Shown here: positions 1 to 10,532 of the stretch, piece after piece
How positions within the stretch are numbered: the first letter of the stretch is position 1
Layout: each line of letters begins with the position of its first letter
Assembly: GCA_023213395.1 (NCBI GenBank)
Contig: CM041465.1
Coordinates: forward strand, 55,497,741-55,561,740
Direction of reading: 5' to 3'
Length of the DNA: 64,000 bases
Origin: Cycas panzhihuaensis
Taxonomy: Eukaryota > Cycadophyta
Translations under genes and position numbers: made by a program
Notes under the pieces: generated by a model
Told to the model about the DNA's origin: nothing
What the model saw: only the letters and a program-made list of their open reading frames with translations
Databases searched by the model: none

Positions 1-243
1 GGGTAGGTCCTACATGGTTAACAGCAGCAGCACTAGTAGGGCCTCGAGGCCTACCAGGGAATGCATGTGCCACATTCGAAGGCGGCACATGCGTTTGACT
101 CAGAAACGGCATGCTGACCCCAAGTTGGAGAAAGGACATGCCACGAACAGGTCCAGAAGAAGTAGGACCGCGACTAGAAGCAGGCGGCGTAACGCTTGCC
201 CTGGGAACCAGGGTAGACACGGCATAGGACGAGTGTGCGCGGG
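1..243 (-). pseudogene. Middle of Ty3/gypsy gag (element E2), cut off by E1
   Basis: Read on the minus strand this is an open stretch of Pro/Ser-rich gag. It matches the same part of gag in E1 (about 3470-3700) and E4 (22170-22400), including the GRPRGP and VGPTP motifs. It is the continuation of the gag that starts at 14417; E1 has been inserted between the two halves. The rest of E2 (pol and 3' LTR) lies to the left, outside the window. No stop is visible in this fragment. Gag forms the particle shell; this low-complexity part precedes the conserved gag domain and has no catalytic motif. Confidence 0.85.
239..243. repeat. Left target-site duplication of E1 (GCGGG)
   Basis: The five bases just before the TG of the E1 5' LTR are GCGGG. 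The five just after the 3' LTR (13899-13903) are GCAGG. One transition separates them. Joining the flanks with one copy removed restores continuous minus-strand gag, as judged against the uninterrupted gag of E4. Confidence 0.8.
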
Positions 244-2772
244 TGTTTCCCAGCTACTGGGAATGGACTCGAGTAGGTTGCTTGACATCTGCCTGCCTGC
301 ACGCGTTGATTGCCTGCTTGCTCATAATGCATGTGCCTAACGGCACGCCTTCAGCCTATGATGACTTACAGCGGGGGCATTCCTCAGCGAATGTGACACC
401 CCGTATGGTGTACAGCCACTCATGATGTCTCCAAAGCTTCCCGGGATCGTTTCTGCCAGTTTGCTTGTTCATGCTGCGACATGTCGTTTGCGTTGCCATC
501 CTTTCTAAGTCAAACTCGATCCTTAGTTAGGACTTTTTGGGTTGTTCTGGGTGCTTGCCCACTGCCTGGGCATTCCCCCAGCTGCCTTGATTCATGTTTA
601 GCCCCTGGTTTTGCTTCAAAACTCGATTTTGCTGCCTGTTTTTCTTTTTTTTTAGTTTCAGGCTGATACCGCGGTAAACTAAGCGATCTGCGTGAGTTTG
701 CGTGATATCCTTGAATTCTTGTGATACGTTGTTGAAATTTAAAAAGAGAACCATGACGATTTCCACTTTTTTCGCGAAATTGCCGCGTGGCTTCGCTCGA
801 TTGGAGGTGCCCTGAAATCCACATTGTTCACCTACTGTGAACAGGGGATAAAGGGAATTTTCCTCCTCTTTTCCAGGACTTTTTGCCCATTTTCAAAAAC
901 TTTTAAGAGGATTTTCCAAGAGACTGCACACAGGAAAAGACAGAAAACACATCAAGTTCATGCATAGCAAGCGGGAGGGTGAACGGTGCCACGGTGGATT
1001 TTGCAGGGCCATTTCTACCCCTTACTACTCTCCACAGCCAGCTTTATTCCCCTTGCAGCTGCTCAAGAGATTCAAGGGACTTCTTCAACCAAGAAGCTGC
1101 CCCAAAGACTTACTTCACAGCTCCAACTTCACAAGGAGCCTCTTCCATCCACACTTCAGCAGGACATACTCATAATCAGCCTCCATTTGACCTTCGCTAC
1201 TGCTGTTCCTAGTGGCAGGAAGCATGCTTCACCTTTCTACACAAGGTACCCTTTAGTTTTGCTTGCAATTTCTTGTATTTTACTTGCATTTTTCCTTCTT
1301 TTCACTTGTACCTCCTTCTCTTTTTTTTACTTGCAAACCTTTGGGCATACTTGCAATCTTTTTTCTATTTTTATTAGCAAGCATTCCATCTCTTCTTTCT
1401 CCCTGCATTACCTCTTTTACCCCATAACAGAAAGTGACTATCATTGGCCATAGCTACCCCGTAGTGCTATCTTGACCCAGATCCACCTTTCCCGGTGTTT
1501 TTTTGGAGTCCCTCATTTTCTCCAAACCTTCTTTTACTCCTTCCTCAGTCAGCTAGAGTAAGTGAGCATACACGAGGATTCGAGGGAGATAGGTGGGGTT
1601 CCGTCCCCCATTACCGTCCTTCTCCCCAAGTTCCGTCCCTTGTCCTCTTCCCCTTCACAGGTACACCTTGTCTCAAGGCAGGTCGAAGGAGTTTAGGGGA
1701 TTGTGTCGGGGCATCGGGCCGGTTTGAGATTATCCGCATCCACCTTGTTACCACTCGGCATTCCTTTCCCGAGTCCTTTGGAGACCTCCCGTGGGTGAGT
1801 TAGCCATCCCAAGGCTATACTCAGTTCCGCTTTGTGTGTGTGTATAGCATTTGGTAGCGTAGGAGTATCTCGTGCACTCTTACTTTGTTTTTGCTATATT
1901 CTAACACATAGCTTAGTTTATTTAGTTGAGTTGATTTCAGTTTGCAATACATATATATATATATCTCCTTGTATATGTTGTAGCCTCTCTGCCGAGAGGA
2001 AGGTGCTTTTCGTGCTTTCTTGCAGGATCATGTTGGTGGAGGTGGTGTGTGGAGCGAACCCATTGCCGGTTAGCCCTCATATGATATTTTCTCTCCCTTA
2101 GTTTTGAGGTTCCTTTTTGTCCTTTCATTTCATTTGGTTTCGCATGCTCACGGGGAGGTAAGTGAACCCCCTTACCATCGTAAACCGGCATCGCATGCGT
2201 GGAGAAAGGACGAAGAGAGAGTGAAACCTAGCGAGATTTGCTGTGCTTCTACCTCAAACGCCGGATCCAAGTATTCCTCTTGTTTCCTTTGTGTTTCCCC
2301 TTATATTAGTCTTGTCTTTTGCATCTGCCTGATAGATAAGAAAGGGATAAAGAACATAAAGGAAAAGGAAAATACTTATTTCTTGCATTCACTTTTCTGC
2401 ACTAGTTTCTTACTTTACGTAGTATAGTGTAGACACCTCCCTTTTGTGTCAAACCTGAGCTATCCCTTTTGCCATTTGTTTGTGCGTTGGATCAGTTGTC
2501 CCCCCTTGCCTTTGTTGCCTTCTCATTGCCTTGAGAAGCCGCAATGCGCGAGGCGCCTCCTCTCCTTCCCGGCCATCCAAAGGGTAGGAAGGCCTCGCTT
2601 TTGCACGGCTACCTGGAAGCAACCAGGCACCTTGCAGTCCCGAGCCCATGCTCCGGCGCACGGACGTCCTGCGAGGTAAGGTCCTCGCTGTCTAGCCTAG
2701 TTAGCAGAGTGTTTTTTTTTTTTTATATCCTTTTGCTAGACGTAGGATCACCACCCCGCAGAGAGCGTTTCA
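244..2772 (+). repeat. 5' LTR of E1
   Basis: It begins TGTTTCCCAGCTACTGGG and ends ...GTTTCA, one base before the PBS. Length is 2529 bp, against 2590 bp for the 3' copy. Most of the difference is a 70-bp deletion after position 273, where the 3' LTR has extra sequence between two GAG triplets (11333-11335 and 11403-11405). The decayed GGTAC dyad is at 667-709. A TATA-like GGATAAAGGG is at about 846-855. Short ORFs inside have no recognisable motif and I treat them as noncoding. Confidence 0.92.
667..709 (+). repeat. Decayed U3 dyad of the E1 5' LTR
   Basis: The left arm, TACCGCGGTAAACTAAGCG, is clear; the right arm has decayed. It is the counterpart of the strong dyads at 16598-16661 and 19511-19571. 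It lies 423 bp from the LTR start here, or about 493 bp once the 70-bp deletion is allowed for. Confidence 0.6.
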
Positions 2773-2773
2773 C

Positions 2774-2791
2774 TGGCGACCATACTGGGGA
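2774..2791 (+). other. Primer-binding site of E1
   Basis: TGGCGACCATACTGGGGA lies one base after the LTR end. From memory, the tRNA-Arg type PBS of Tat/Ogre elements is close to TGGCGACTCCGCTGGGGA, a match of 14 of 18. The primer tRNA is therefore probably Arg, but a tRNA search should decide. Confidence 0.8.
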
Positions 2792-2953
2792 CTGCCAGTT
2801 AGGAAGCTAAATTCGCTTCTCTCTTCTATTGGTGTTCTTGCCTCTAGGTGAGTTCTCGTTCCGTGTTTTCCATTGGGCAACCCCCAACGCGCTTGCATCT
2901 CTTTTCTTCTTTTCTCTTTTTGTTCCTTCTAACAATGCTCGCAAAGGCGTTGT

Positions 2954-5250
2954 ATGCGACGTTTCTCGCGTCGCTTACGAGGTTTGCCTCCGTTGCTAGA
3001 AGGCCAATGGCCTCGTTCCCTTCCGTCGTCGAACCCCGAATCGACAATGGAAGGTTACCCATCTGATTGGGCTTACCATTCTATGGCTTCGGGAACTCAA
3101 GAGTTCCCTGCCTCTATGCCGGAATCCGCCCATGAGGGCGATGATTCCATATACTACCCTGATGACCATTTTCACCCTGATGACTTTCGCCCTTCCTCCC
3201 ATGCGGCGGAAGGTTCTGCTCCTCATGGGACTCACCATCCCACGGGCGAACCTTATGAGGAGCATCCCAAGGGATCCCCTACGTTCAAGATCCCATCGAC
3301 TTCGTATGGCTACGAGGATACCCCTCCTGCCGACGTAGTCGAGGCGATTAGCGAGTATTTCTGAGCAACTCGCTGCCAGCCGCGCCCTAGATGGTTTGAG
3401 GAAATGTTGCGCAACGTAGCATCTTCCTCATCCATCCCCGTGCCTTCTACAACGATTGATGCCTCTACCCGCGCACGCTCATCCTATGCCGTGTCCACCC
3501 CGGCTCCTAGGGCAAGCATTGCGCCGCCCGCTCTTAGCCGCAGTCCTGTTTCTTCAGGACCCGCTCGTGGCATGACCTTTCCCCAACTCAGGGTCAGCAT
3601 GCCGCTCCCTAGCTAAACACATGCACCACCTTCAAATTGGCACACGCATTCCCTAGTAGGCCTCAAGGGCCTGCTAGCGTTACCGCCGTTGGATATGTAG
3701 GACCCACTCCTACATACATTCCTAGCTCGGCTGGTGGTCCTTCCCTTTACGTGCCCCCAGGTTACACATCTCAACCTTGGGGGCAGGTTAGGGGAAACCA
3801 TCTCCCTGTCTATGGGGTGGACCCGTTGCACCTATATGGGGTTGCGCCACCTACGGGTGGCCCATATGGGCAGAACTCGGTCCCGCACCCTTCGTTTCCA
3901 TCGTCAAGCGCAACTCCTGTTGTTGCTTCGTCGCAAGGAAGTATACCTCCCTTCCAGAGCTTTTACCCACAAACCCCTTTCCAACAAGGGGTGTTTTCCC
4001 AAGGAGGGATGGGCCTACCACCCCCATCTGTTCCTTTGCCGGTCGTCGATCCATTAGCCCAAGCAAGGACACGTCCTTCCATGGACTATAGGTCGACGCC
4101 ATTATCTGTTGAGGCGCTAAGGAACAACTTGCCGCCTCACCCTCCTGAAGTTCCCAAATTCGATGGAACTTCGTCGCAGGACCCAACCGAGCATGTACGC
4201 AACTTTTCTATTGCGTGCATCGATTATTGGGCTTATGACCATATCTTGATGAAGCTCTTTCCGCGGTCCTTGTAGGGCGACGCCCTCAAGTGGTTTTACC
4301 GCCTTCCTGCCCATTCGATATCCTCATTCCAGTAATTAGTGGACGAGTTCGTCAACTATTTTGACGTAGCCCGTCCATTCGAAAGTGGAATGAAGGCGCT
4401 CATGTCGCTTAAATAATGCCATAATGAGATGAACCGTGACTTTGTGTGACACTTTCATGATCTTCTTCACTCCACCAAGGCCACGTTGCCTGAGGAGTTG
4501 AAGCAGGATCTCTTTGTCAATGCACTTTGCCCTGAAGTGCATGTAGAAGTCCTCAAGATGGGGGCAACTACATGTGACTCTGCGATCACGAGGTGCTTGG
4601 CGCTGGAGGCCATTGAGATCCAAGCTGGGCTCAAGAAACCTCCTAAGCCCTCGCAATGTCGCGAGGCGCCTCCCCCAGCGAAGGAGACCAAACCTTCGCA
4701 GCCCGCTAGGTCCGCCTCTCATCCGACTGAGAGGACCCTGGATCCCCTTACCTCCGCTATTCGCTCGTTCGAGCGAATGATGAAGGAGTTAAAACTCTAG
4801 CCTCCTTCGTCGCCAACCTCTCATAAACCTGTCCAGCAGGCCTCTCGTGCGATGCCCCCCAAAGGGGGTAACACCCAGCCTTCTCAAGCAAGGAGGACTG
4901 ATCCTCCCCTTGAGAAGAGGTGGTGTTCCATCCACGGGGAGTGCTTCCATGACGATGCGCGTTGCTGGGCACAGCACCCACGCGACGCCCCGCTGCGCGA
5001 TTCATCCCCTAGGCGAGCATCGAGGCCTAACCTCGATCAGCCTGTTCATAGAGACCCGTTCCCCAAACATGGGGAATGTGGTCGCGTTGTTCAGCAAAGG
5101 AACAATCGGAATCGGGATAGGTCTCCCGATCCTTGCCCTTCGCATGGTAGAGGGAAGGGTGTGCGAAGGTCACCTTCCTCTTTACGCTCCCCTGACCACC
5201 GTGCTCCAGCACCCTCGCGTTCCTACAATAAGGGAAAGAAGGTGATTCAA
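2954..5250 (+). pseudogene. gag of E1 (broken)
   Basis: Structural polyprotein. The start ATG at 2954 opens an Arg-rich MRRFSRRLRGLPPLL N-terminus conserved in E2, E3, E5 and E6. A Pro/Ser-rich region follows. The retrotransposon gag domain is at about 4147-4540 (FDGTSSQDPTEHV, DALKWFY, LPEELKQDLF). A zinc knuckle of the plant CX2HX4HX4C type is at about 4927-4968 (WCSIHGECFHDDARC). In-frame stops are TGA 3362, TAG 4273, TAA 4333, TAA 4414, TGA 4447 and TAG 4798; where sister copies are intact they have CGA, CAG or CAA. A one-base loss near 3636 shifts the frame. The boundary with protease is my estimate, because gag-pro-pol appears to be one long frame in this family. Confidence 0.88.
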
Positions 5251-6075
5251 ATGCTCGAGACCACTCCGCTTTGTGCTTTAACCCGGTCTCAAGCTGTGAA
5301 GGAGGCAATAGGTGCCTCCGTGTCTACCTCGGAGCTCGATCCCCCTCCGGAAGTTGTTCCTCCGGAGATTCCTGCACTTCCCAAGAGTATTCCCATCCGC
5401 CCAGGTCGATTCGACTTTAGGAGAGCCCTTACCCAACCTACAGGGAGGGGTAAGCCCTTCTCTGTAGTCGAAGAACTCCTTACTGTGGCTACCGGGATGT
5501 CCATCATGGACATCTTGAGAAGTTGCCCGGAGCAACGAGCGCTCCTCTTAGAACCTCTTGGATCGAATGACGTGTCCATTCATGCCTTGGGCACAACCCC
5601 AAGCAGTGAGCCCGTTATCTCCTTTGATCCCAGAGATCTTCCCACGTCTAGTGGAAGGGAGCATGATGGAACTTCCCTTTCACTATTACCATAGATACTC
5701 CAGGTGCGTTGCGGAGGCAGAGTCGTGGACAACGGTTATTCCGTCAATGCCATGCCTTTGCGTGTTATGCAAGAGCTTAGCGTTTCCGCCTTGGAACCTG
5801 TTCCATGGCGCTGCCAGGGTTATGGCCATGCAAGGAAGACTCCCTTAGGATCTGTCTCGATACCCCTTACCCTCGAGGATAAGACCGTCATTACCGACAT
5901 CGTCATCCTCGATGTCGATGTTGATTACAACTTGCTTCTGGGTCGGCCATGGCTTGACCAAATGGGAGCCGTGTGTTCTACCTGTTGGGGGCAACTTAAA
6001 TTCATCCATAATGGACAAATGAAAGTTGTCTCCCACGAACAATCGCTTGCCAAACCAGCTAGGCCTTCTGCCTAG
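5251..6075 (+). pseudogene. Aspartic protease region of E1 (frameshifted)
   Basis: This part of the polyprotein should release gag and pol products. The linker starts near KKVIQMLETTPL. The protease core runs from about 5690 to 6000. The active-site motif is VVDNGYSVN (about 5722-5748), with Asp kept, and the second landmark is YNLLLGRPWLDQMG (about 5926-5967). The usual D-T/S-G triad reads D-N-G here and in E6, so that is a family trait. A one-base deletion near 5660, relative to E4, throws the frame and leaves the core in another frame from the preceding linker. Confidence 0.82.
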
Positions 6076-6800
6076 GCAAGCCATGACCATACGAAGGGAA
6101 ACAAACACCCTTCTGACCATGTCTCAACTTGCTCGATCGGAATCCTCGATTCCTCTTACCGAGAAGAAAGTCCCGCACCTTCATCTCCTACTTTGACGCG
6201 TTTCGCCCCCATTGGTGTCGGCAGCTATGGCTATCTCGCCGTGTTCGATGACGACGGGTCCCATAGCGAGGATGAGGACCGTCCTCACCCGGTTTCGTTT
6301 CTCCGTGCTAGTGTGGGGCATCCTCCTAGTCCTAGGTTTCCTCCTACGACCTCTTTTATTGTAGAGCCAGGCCACTTTCACATGTCACATGACATTGCGC
6401 ATGCTGATCATCATGTCCCTGGCTCTTCCATCTCGTCACCTCCCATTGGTGACGATGTCGAGAGGTCCCCTCTTGCCTTTTACGAGGGGCCTCTCCTTGA
6501 CTCTCCTTCGGAGTCTTTTAGGGATGATGGGCAGTTTTCAGGCCATACCGGTCCTATCGCTCCCACGCTATCCCGCGCCTCGCCTATTCGAAGTCAGGTC
6601 ATCCATGGGTTAGACTACTTCGAAGGCAGCGAACTTCTTTGGAACACTTAGCTGGTTCCATGCCAAGTTTGCCTCCTGGTCACAACAAGCTTGGCCACTA
6701 GAAGGTCTTAGCGATTGGGTCCTCATTAGCTGACCCAATCCCCTCTTCCATTTCCCCCCTTCCAGTTGATCTTGCCCCCCTCCATTTCGAGGAGGGGAAT
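6076..6800 (+). pseudogene. Conserved protease-RT spacer of E1, unknown function
   Basis: About 240 codons separate protease from RT. They hold an acidic block (FDDDGSHSEDEDRPHP, about 6247-6294), a Ser/Pro-rich stretch, and VIHGLDYFEGSE at about 6600. The same order is found in E4 (24880-25375), E5 (35550-36150) and E6 (59230-59760), so it is an inherited part of the polyprotein rather than random filler. I recognise no known domain. The frame is open from 6193 to 6651 and broken after that. Confidence 0.65.
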
Positions 6801-8110
6801 GCCATGTGCATGGGGGCAACCCAGGACATAGTCCTTGCCCCGGACAAGGTCATCAAGGTAGAGGCGGAATGCACTCGGCAGTAAGGGAGTACGCCCTTCT
6901 ATTCCAAGAATTCTGCGATGTATTCGCATGGGATTACTCAGACATGAAGGGCATTGACCCCTCCATCGTTACGCATAACCTTACGACCTTTCACGGCGCT
7001 TGCCCGTGCGTCGAGCGGCGTCCTTCACCGAAGCTTTCATTCTGATTAAGATGGAAGTTGAGAAGCTTACAGGCGGGGCTCATTTCCTCCATCGATTACC
7101 CCAAGTGGGTATCGAATATCGTTCCCGTTGCTAAGAAGAATGGGACCATTCGTATTTGTGTCGATTTTTGCGACATAAATAATGCTTGTCCTAAGGATAA
7201 CTTTCCCCTTCCCTTCATCGATCAAATAATCGACCAAATGCATTTGGATTTGAAGTTATGTCCTTGATGGATGACTTCTCCTATAATCGATTGATTTCTC
7301 ACGAAGGCGCCATAAGATGGCCTTCACTACACCATGGGGCACCTTTGCCTACAAGGCAATGCCCTTTGGTCTTAAAAATGCAAGGGCTACTTATCAAAGA
7401 GCCATGCATTTTATCTTTCATGACCTCATCAACAATACGATGGAGGTCTTCATGGATGACATGATGGGCCTTTCCCATTCTAGAGCCCATCATCTCTCCG
7501 ACTTGCGCGCCATCTTCGCAAGATGCCACAAGTACCATGTTAGTTTAAACCCATTGAAATGCATGTTTGCTGTTACTTCAGGCAAACTCCTCGGTTTCCT
7601 CGTGTCTCAGCAAGGAATCCAGATCGATCCGAAAAAAGTCAAGGCAATCCTTGACATGCCGCCGCCTAGGACCCAACGACAAATTAAGTCGTTTCTAGGC
7701 AGGCTTGGTTTCTTGAGGCGTTTTTTGGCAGATTTCGCCATAAACGCCAGGCCTCTTACAAACCTATTGAAGAAAGGAGCCCCTTTTGTCTGGTCGGACA
7801 AGACCCAAAAGGCCTTCGTAGGACTCAAGGAAGCTCTCGTTTCCGCCCCTACGCTGGCGCCTCCTCGCTTCGATAGGCCCTTCATCCTGTACACCTCGGC
7901 AACCGACGAATCCCTGGGCGCAATGCTCGCATAGGAGGACGATTCGGGAATCGAGAGGGCCATTTATTTCATCAGACGCACTCTCGTTGCCGCTGAATTA
8001 AACTATCCCCCCGCCGAAAAGGAATGCCTCTCCTTAGTCCATGCGACCAAGAAATTTCGTCATTACTTGCTCGGTAATACAACCAAGGTGATCGTCCAAT
8101 CTGATCCCTT
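6801..8110 (+). pseudogene. Reverse transcriptase and first RNase H of E1 (broken)
   Basis: RT opens with YALLFQEFCDVFAWDYSDMK (about 6892-6951). It continues through IDYPKWVSNIVPVAKKNGT (about 7095-7150) and DINNACPKDNFPLPF to the catalytic motif VFMDDMMGLS (about 7448-7477). The family reads FMDD, not YxDD. The connection and RNase H follow (KPSLGRLGFLRRFL-like block near 7690, then LYTSATDESLGAM near 7890). The first catalytic Asp of this RNase H is replaced by Ser/Thr, as expected in Tat elements, which use the second RNase H instead. Frameshifts lie near 6870, 7045 and 7250, a TAG is at 7932, and the join to integrase near 8130 is rearranged. Confidence 0.88.
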
Positions 8111-9586
8111 GTGTTATTTGCTTACAGATTCGGTTGTGGTGGGCGGGCGGTTGGTGATCTGCTTCAAGAATTCGACTTGCAAGTCATCAACAGGAAATCG
8201 AAGAAGGGAATGATAGTAGCGGAACAGTTAGTCAATGCTGCCATTCCCAACGCGAGCGGTGTTCCTGTTGACGACTCCTTCCTGAACGAACCCATTATGA
8301 CCGTCCAGGATGTTCCTCCTCACCCACTCGCCGACAACGAGTGGTATGGCGACATTGTGCGATATCTGACTCAGCAAGAATATCGCCCCAAAGCCAGCAA
8401 TAAGGTCAGGTCGCACATCCGCGCCACTGTTAGGCAACACCTCCTCGTGGACGGGGTGTTGTACAAGAGATCTTTCGATGGGATCCTGCTTCGCTGCGTC
8501 ACTCCTAACGAAGCGGACCAAATACTCTGCGAATGCCACCATGGCATTTGTAGGGGCCACTTTGGGGGCCAATCCATGGCCCAAAGGATCCTCCGCATGG
8601 GCTATTACTGGCCGTCCTTGTTCAAGGACGCCCATGCCTGTGCCCTTAGATGTCAGCAATGCCAGGAGCACGCCAATGTCTCTCACATACCTTCCGAGGC
8701 ATTGCATCCCATCGTGTCTCCGTGGCCCTTTTCCCAATGGGGTTTAGACCTCATTGGGGCTATATCACCGCCATCTTCCACACAACATAAATATATCTTA
8801 ACCGCTATGGAATACTTTACTAAATGGGCAGAGGCAATCCCCCTGCCTACTACCCCTGGTAAGACGATAGCCACCTTCGTCTACCAGCATATTATCTGCC
8901 GTTTCAGAATTCCAGATGTCCTAATTACGGATAATGGAACTTCTTTCTGTAATAAGGAAATGGACGAATTGTGCGAGAAGTTCAAAATCTCACACAAGAC
9001 ATCATCCCCTTATTACCTCCAAGCAAACAGGCAAGTTGAATCTTTCAACAAAACGCTCATTGGCATTTTGAAGAAAACTGTTGCCCAGTCTCAAAGAGAC
9101 TGGCACATCCAACTCCCTTCTGCTCTATGGGCTTATCGCACCTCCATTCGCACGGCTACTGGAATGACCCCATTCTCGTTAGTCTACGGAACCGAGGCAG
9201 TACTCCCGTTGGAAGTGGAGATCCCTTCTCTTCGGGTTTCTCTTCGAGGCCTCATTGATGAGGAGTCTATCCGTCAGGCTCGTCTCCTAGACCTCGAAGC
9301 CCTGGATGAGAAGCGCTTAGCGGCTTACCAAGCGAATCTCGCTTCGAAAGCCCATTTGCAATGGACACACGACAAACGTCTTCATGCTCATCCTTTGTGT
9401 CCTGGGGACCACGTCCTCAAACTGGAGTATCTTTACGATCGCTTGGCCAAATTCAGGCCCAAGTGGGTAGGCCCCTTCATCGTTCTCGAAAGCCTCGATA
9501 ACGGCGTGTACAGGATCGCCACTTTAGACAGCTTGGAATTTGAGAAAGCGATCAATGGGAAATTCCTCAAGAAATTTTACGCATGA
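8111..9586 (+). CDS. Integrase of E1 (intact 491-codon frame, 5' join damaged)
   Basis: This catalyses insertion of the cDNA into host DNA. Within the 491-aa frame the HHCC zinc finger is H144, H150, C181 and C184. The catalytic triad is D213 (GLDLIGAI), D274 (ITDNGTSF) and E310 (QVESFNK), with 35 residues between the last two as in retroviral integrases. A GPF-type module follows at about 430-470 (GDHVLKLEY, KWVGPF), and the frame ends KKFYA. No chromodomain follows, which excludes chromoviruses. The first ~15 residues do not match E4 because of a local scramble near 8130, so the ATG is an accident of the frame and not a real start. It is the best preserved coding segment of the window. Confidence 0.9.
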   Translation: MLFAYRFGCGGRAVGDLLQEFDLQVINRKSKKGMIVAEQLVNAAIPNASGVPVDDSFLNEPIMTVQDVPPHPLADNEWYGDIVRYLTQQEYRPKASNKVRSHIRATVRQHLLVDGVLYKRSFDGILLRCVTPNEADQILCECHHGICRGHFGGQSMAQRILRMGYYWPSLFKDAHACALRCQQCQEHANVSHIPSEALHPIVSPWPFSQWGLDLIGAISPPSSTQHKYILTAMEYFTKWAEAIPLPTTPGKTIATFVYQHIICRFRIPDVLITDNGTSFCNKEMDELCEKFKISHKTSSPYYLQANRQVESFNKTLIGILKKTVAQSQRDWHIQLPSALWAYRTSIRTATGMTPFSLVYGTEAVLPLEVEIPSLRVSLRGLIDEESIRQARLLDLEALDEKRLAAYQANLASKAHLQWTHDKRLHAHPLCPGDHVLKLEYLYDRLAKFRPKWVGPFIVLESLDNGVYRIATLDSLEFEKAINGKFLKKFYA

Positions 9587-10532
9587 TCTCTCCATTCTTT
9601 TCTCCGCCATGCTCTGAAACGAGCCTAAACTACCATCTCAAATTGTTCCCATTCCTCCCAACCACGGGTAGGATGGCAATTTAAGGTGGGTTTTCGGTTC
9701 TTCTTCTGGTTCCTCCCGCGGAACTCGCGTTCCCGTGTGCTCTTGGGAACCTTTGTCCTCCTATTTGGGCATCCCCAACTAGGGGCGATCTTTGTGGAGT
9801 ATCGTTACTCCTCTCCCGTGCTTGTCGTTTCCTTCACATATTCCGCTATGCTCCCATGTGGACGTGCATGTCACCCTATTTTCTAACCTCACACCTCTCG
9901 ATCGCCTCTGCTTACGGTGGATGTGTGTGCTCCTGTTAGAAATACGATCATACATGGAAGGAAACACATGCATATGTTACAACAAAATATTCATTTACAA
10001 AAGTAAACCATACATGCTACCTCTATCACACATGATACACACCATTTCATGTCAGATTGGGGTTCCCATTGCCCTGATAGCCTTTGCCTTCTGGCCCTGT
10101 TGCCCATTGTGCTCCATGGACTCCCTTTCTGCCTCCCCTTGCGGGGGCATTTATGGCGCCTCATTTCTGCACTTTTGGCAGGGCCCTTCTGCATCGTTTT
10201 ACGCGCTCCTCCCGTGCATGCCCGAGTTTATACTCGTTTGGCTTGTTTCGTTGCCCTGGACTCATTTTTGCAGCCTTTTTTCGCCCCTGGGGTCCCCAAA
10301 GGAAATGCTTCCCCGTCTGGGGGCATGTTTTGCTTTCCCAAGCAACCTTTGGCACCCCAGGGCATCCTTTCTCCGCCTACTCTCAGCCAATGGCCGGATT
10401 GCTTGCTTTCATTCTCGGGTAATCTTATTGCTAGGTCCTCCTATCCTTCTCGGCCCTTTTCGCGCTTACCATCCGAGTCTTTCTTTTACTTTCATTGCTA
10501 TTTATTTGCTGCCCAGGGCTTAGTATCCAGCC
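9587..10532 (+). other. Post-integrase region of E1; antisense gene absent
   Basis: 9590-10065 matches the post-integrase DNA of E4 (45136-45670) and E5 (32012-32645 reversed), including a block beginning GGCAATTTAAGGTGG near 9674. At about 10066-10072 it jumps directly to sequence that in E4 lies at 48620 onward (CCCTGATAGCCTTTGCC). About 2.9 kb, containing the antisense gene and its TATA box, is therefore missing. Plus-strand ORFs of up to 243 codons here have no conserved motif and are not kept in E4 or E5. Confidence 0.7.

Noticed and set aside
986-1453. 155-codon frame inside the E1 LTR (and 184 codons at 12008)
   Set aside because: The frame is kept between the E1 LTRs only because they are recent copies. 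It is broken in E4 and E5 and has no start context or motif; the hydrophobic look comes from T-rich DNA.
8228-8737. 169-codon minus-strand frame opposite integrase of E1
   Set aside because: It is a shadow of the integrase frame, and no independent motif is seen.
9792-10523. 243-codon plus-strand frame after integrase of E1
   Set aside because: It spans the deletion join, has no family motif, and is not open in E4 or E5. It is a chance frame.
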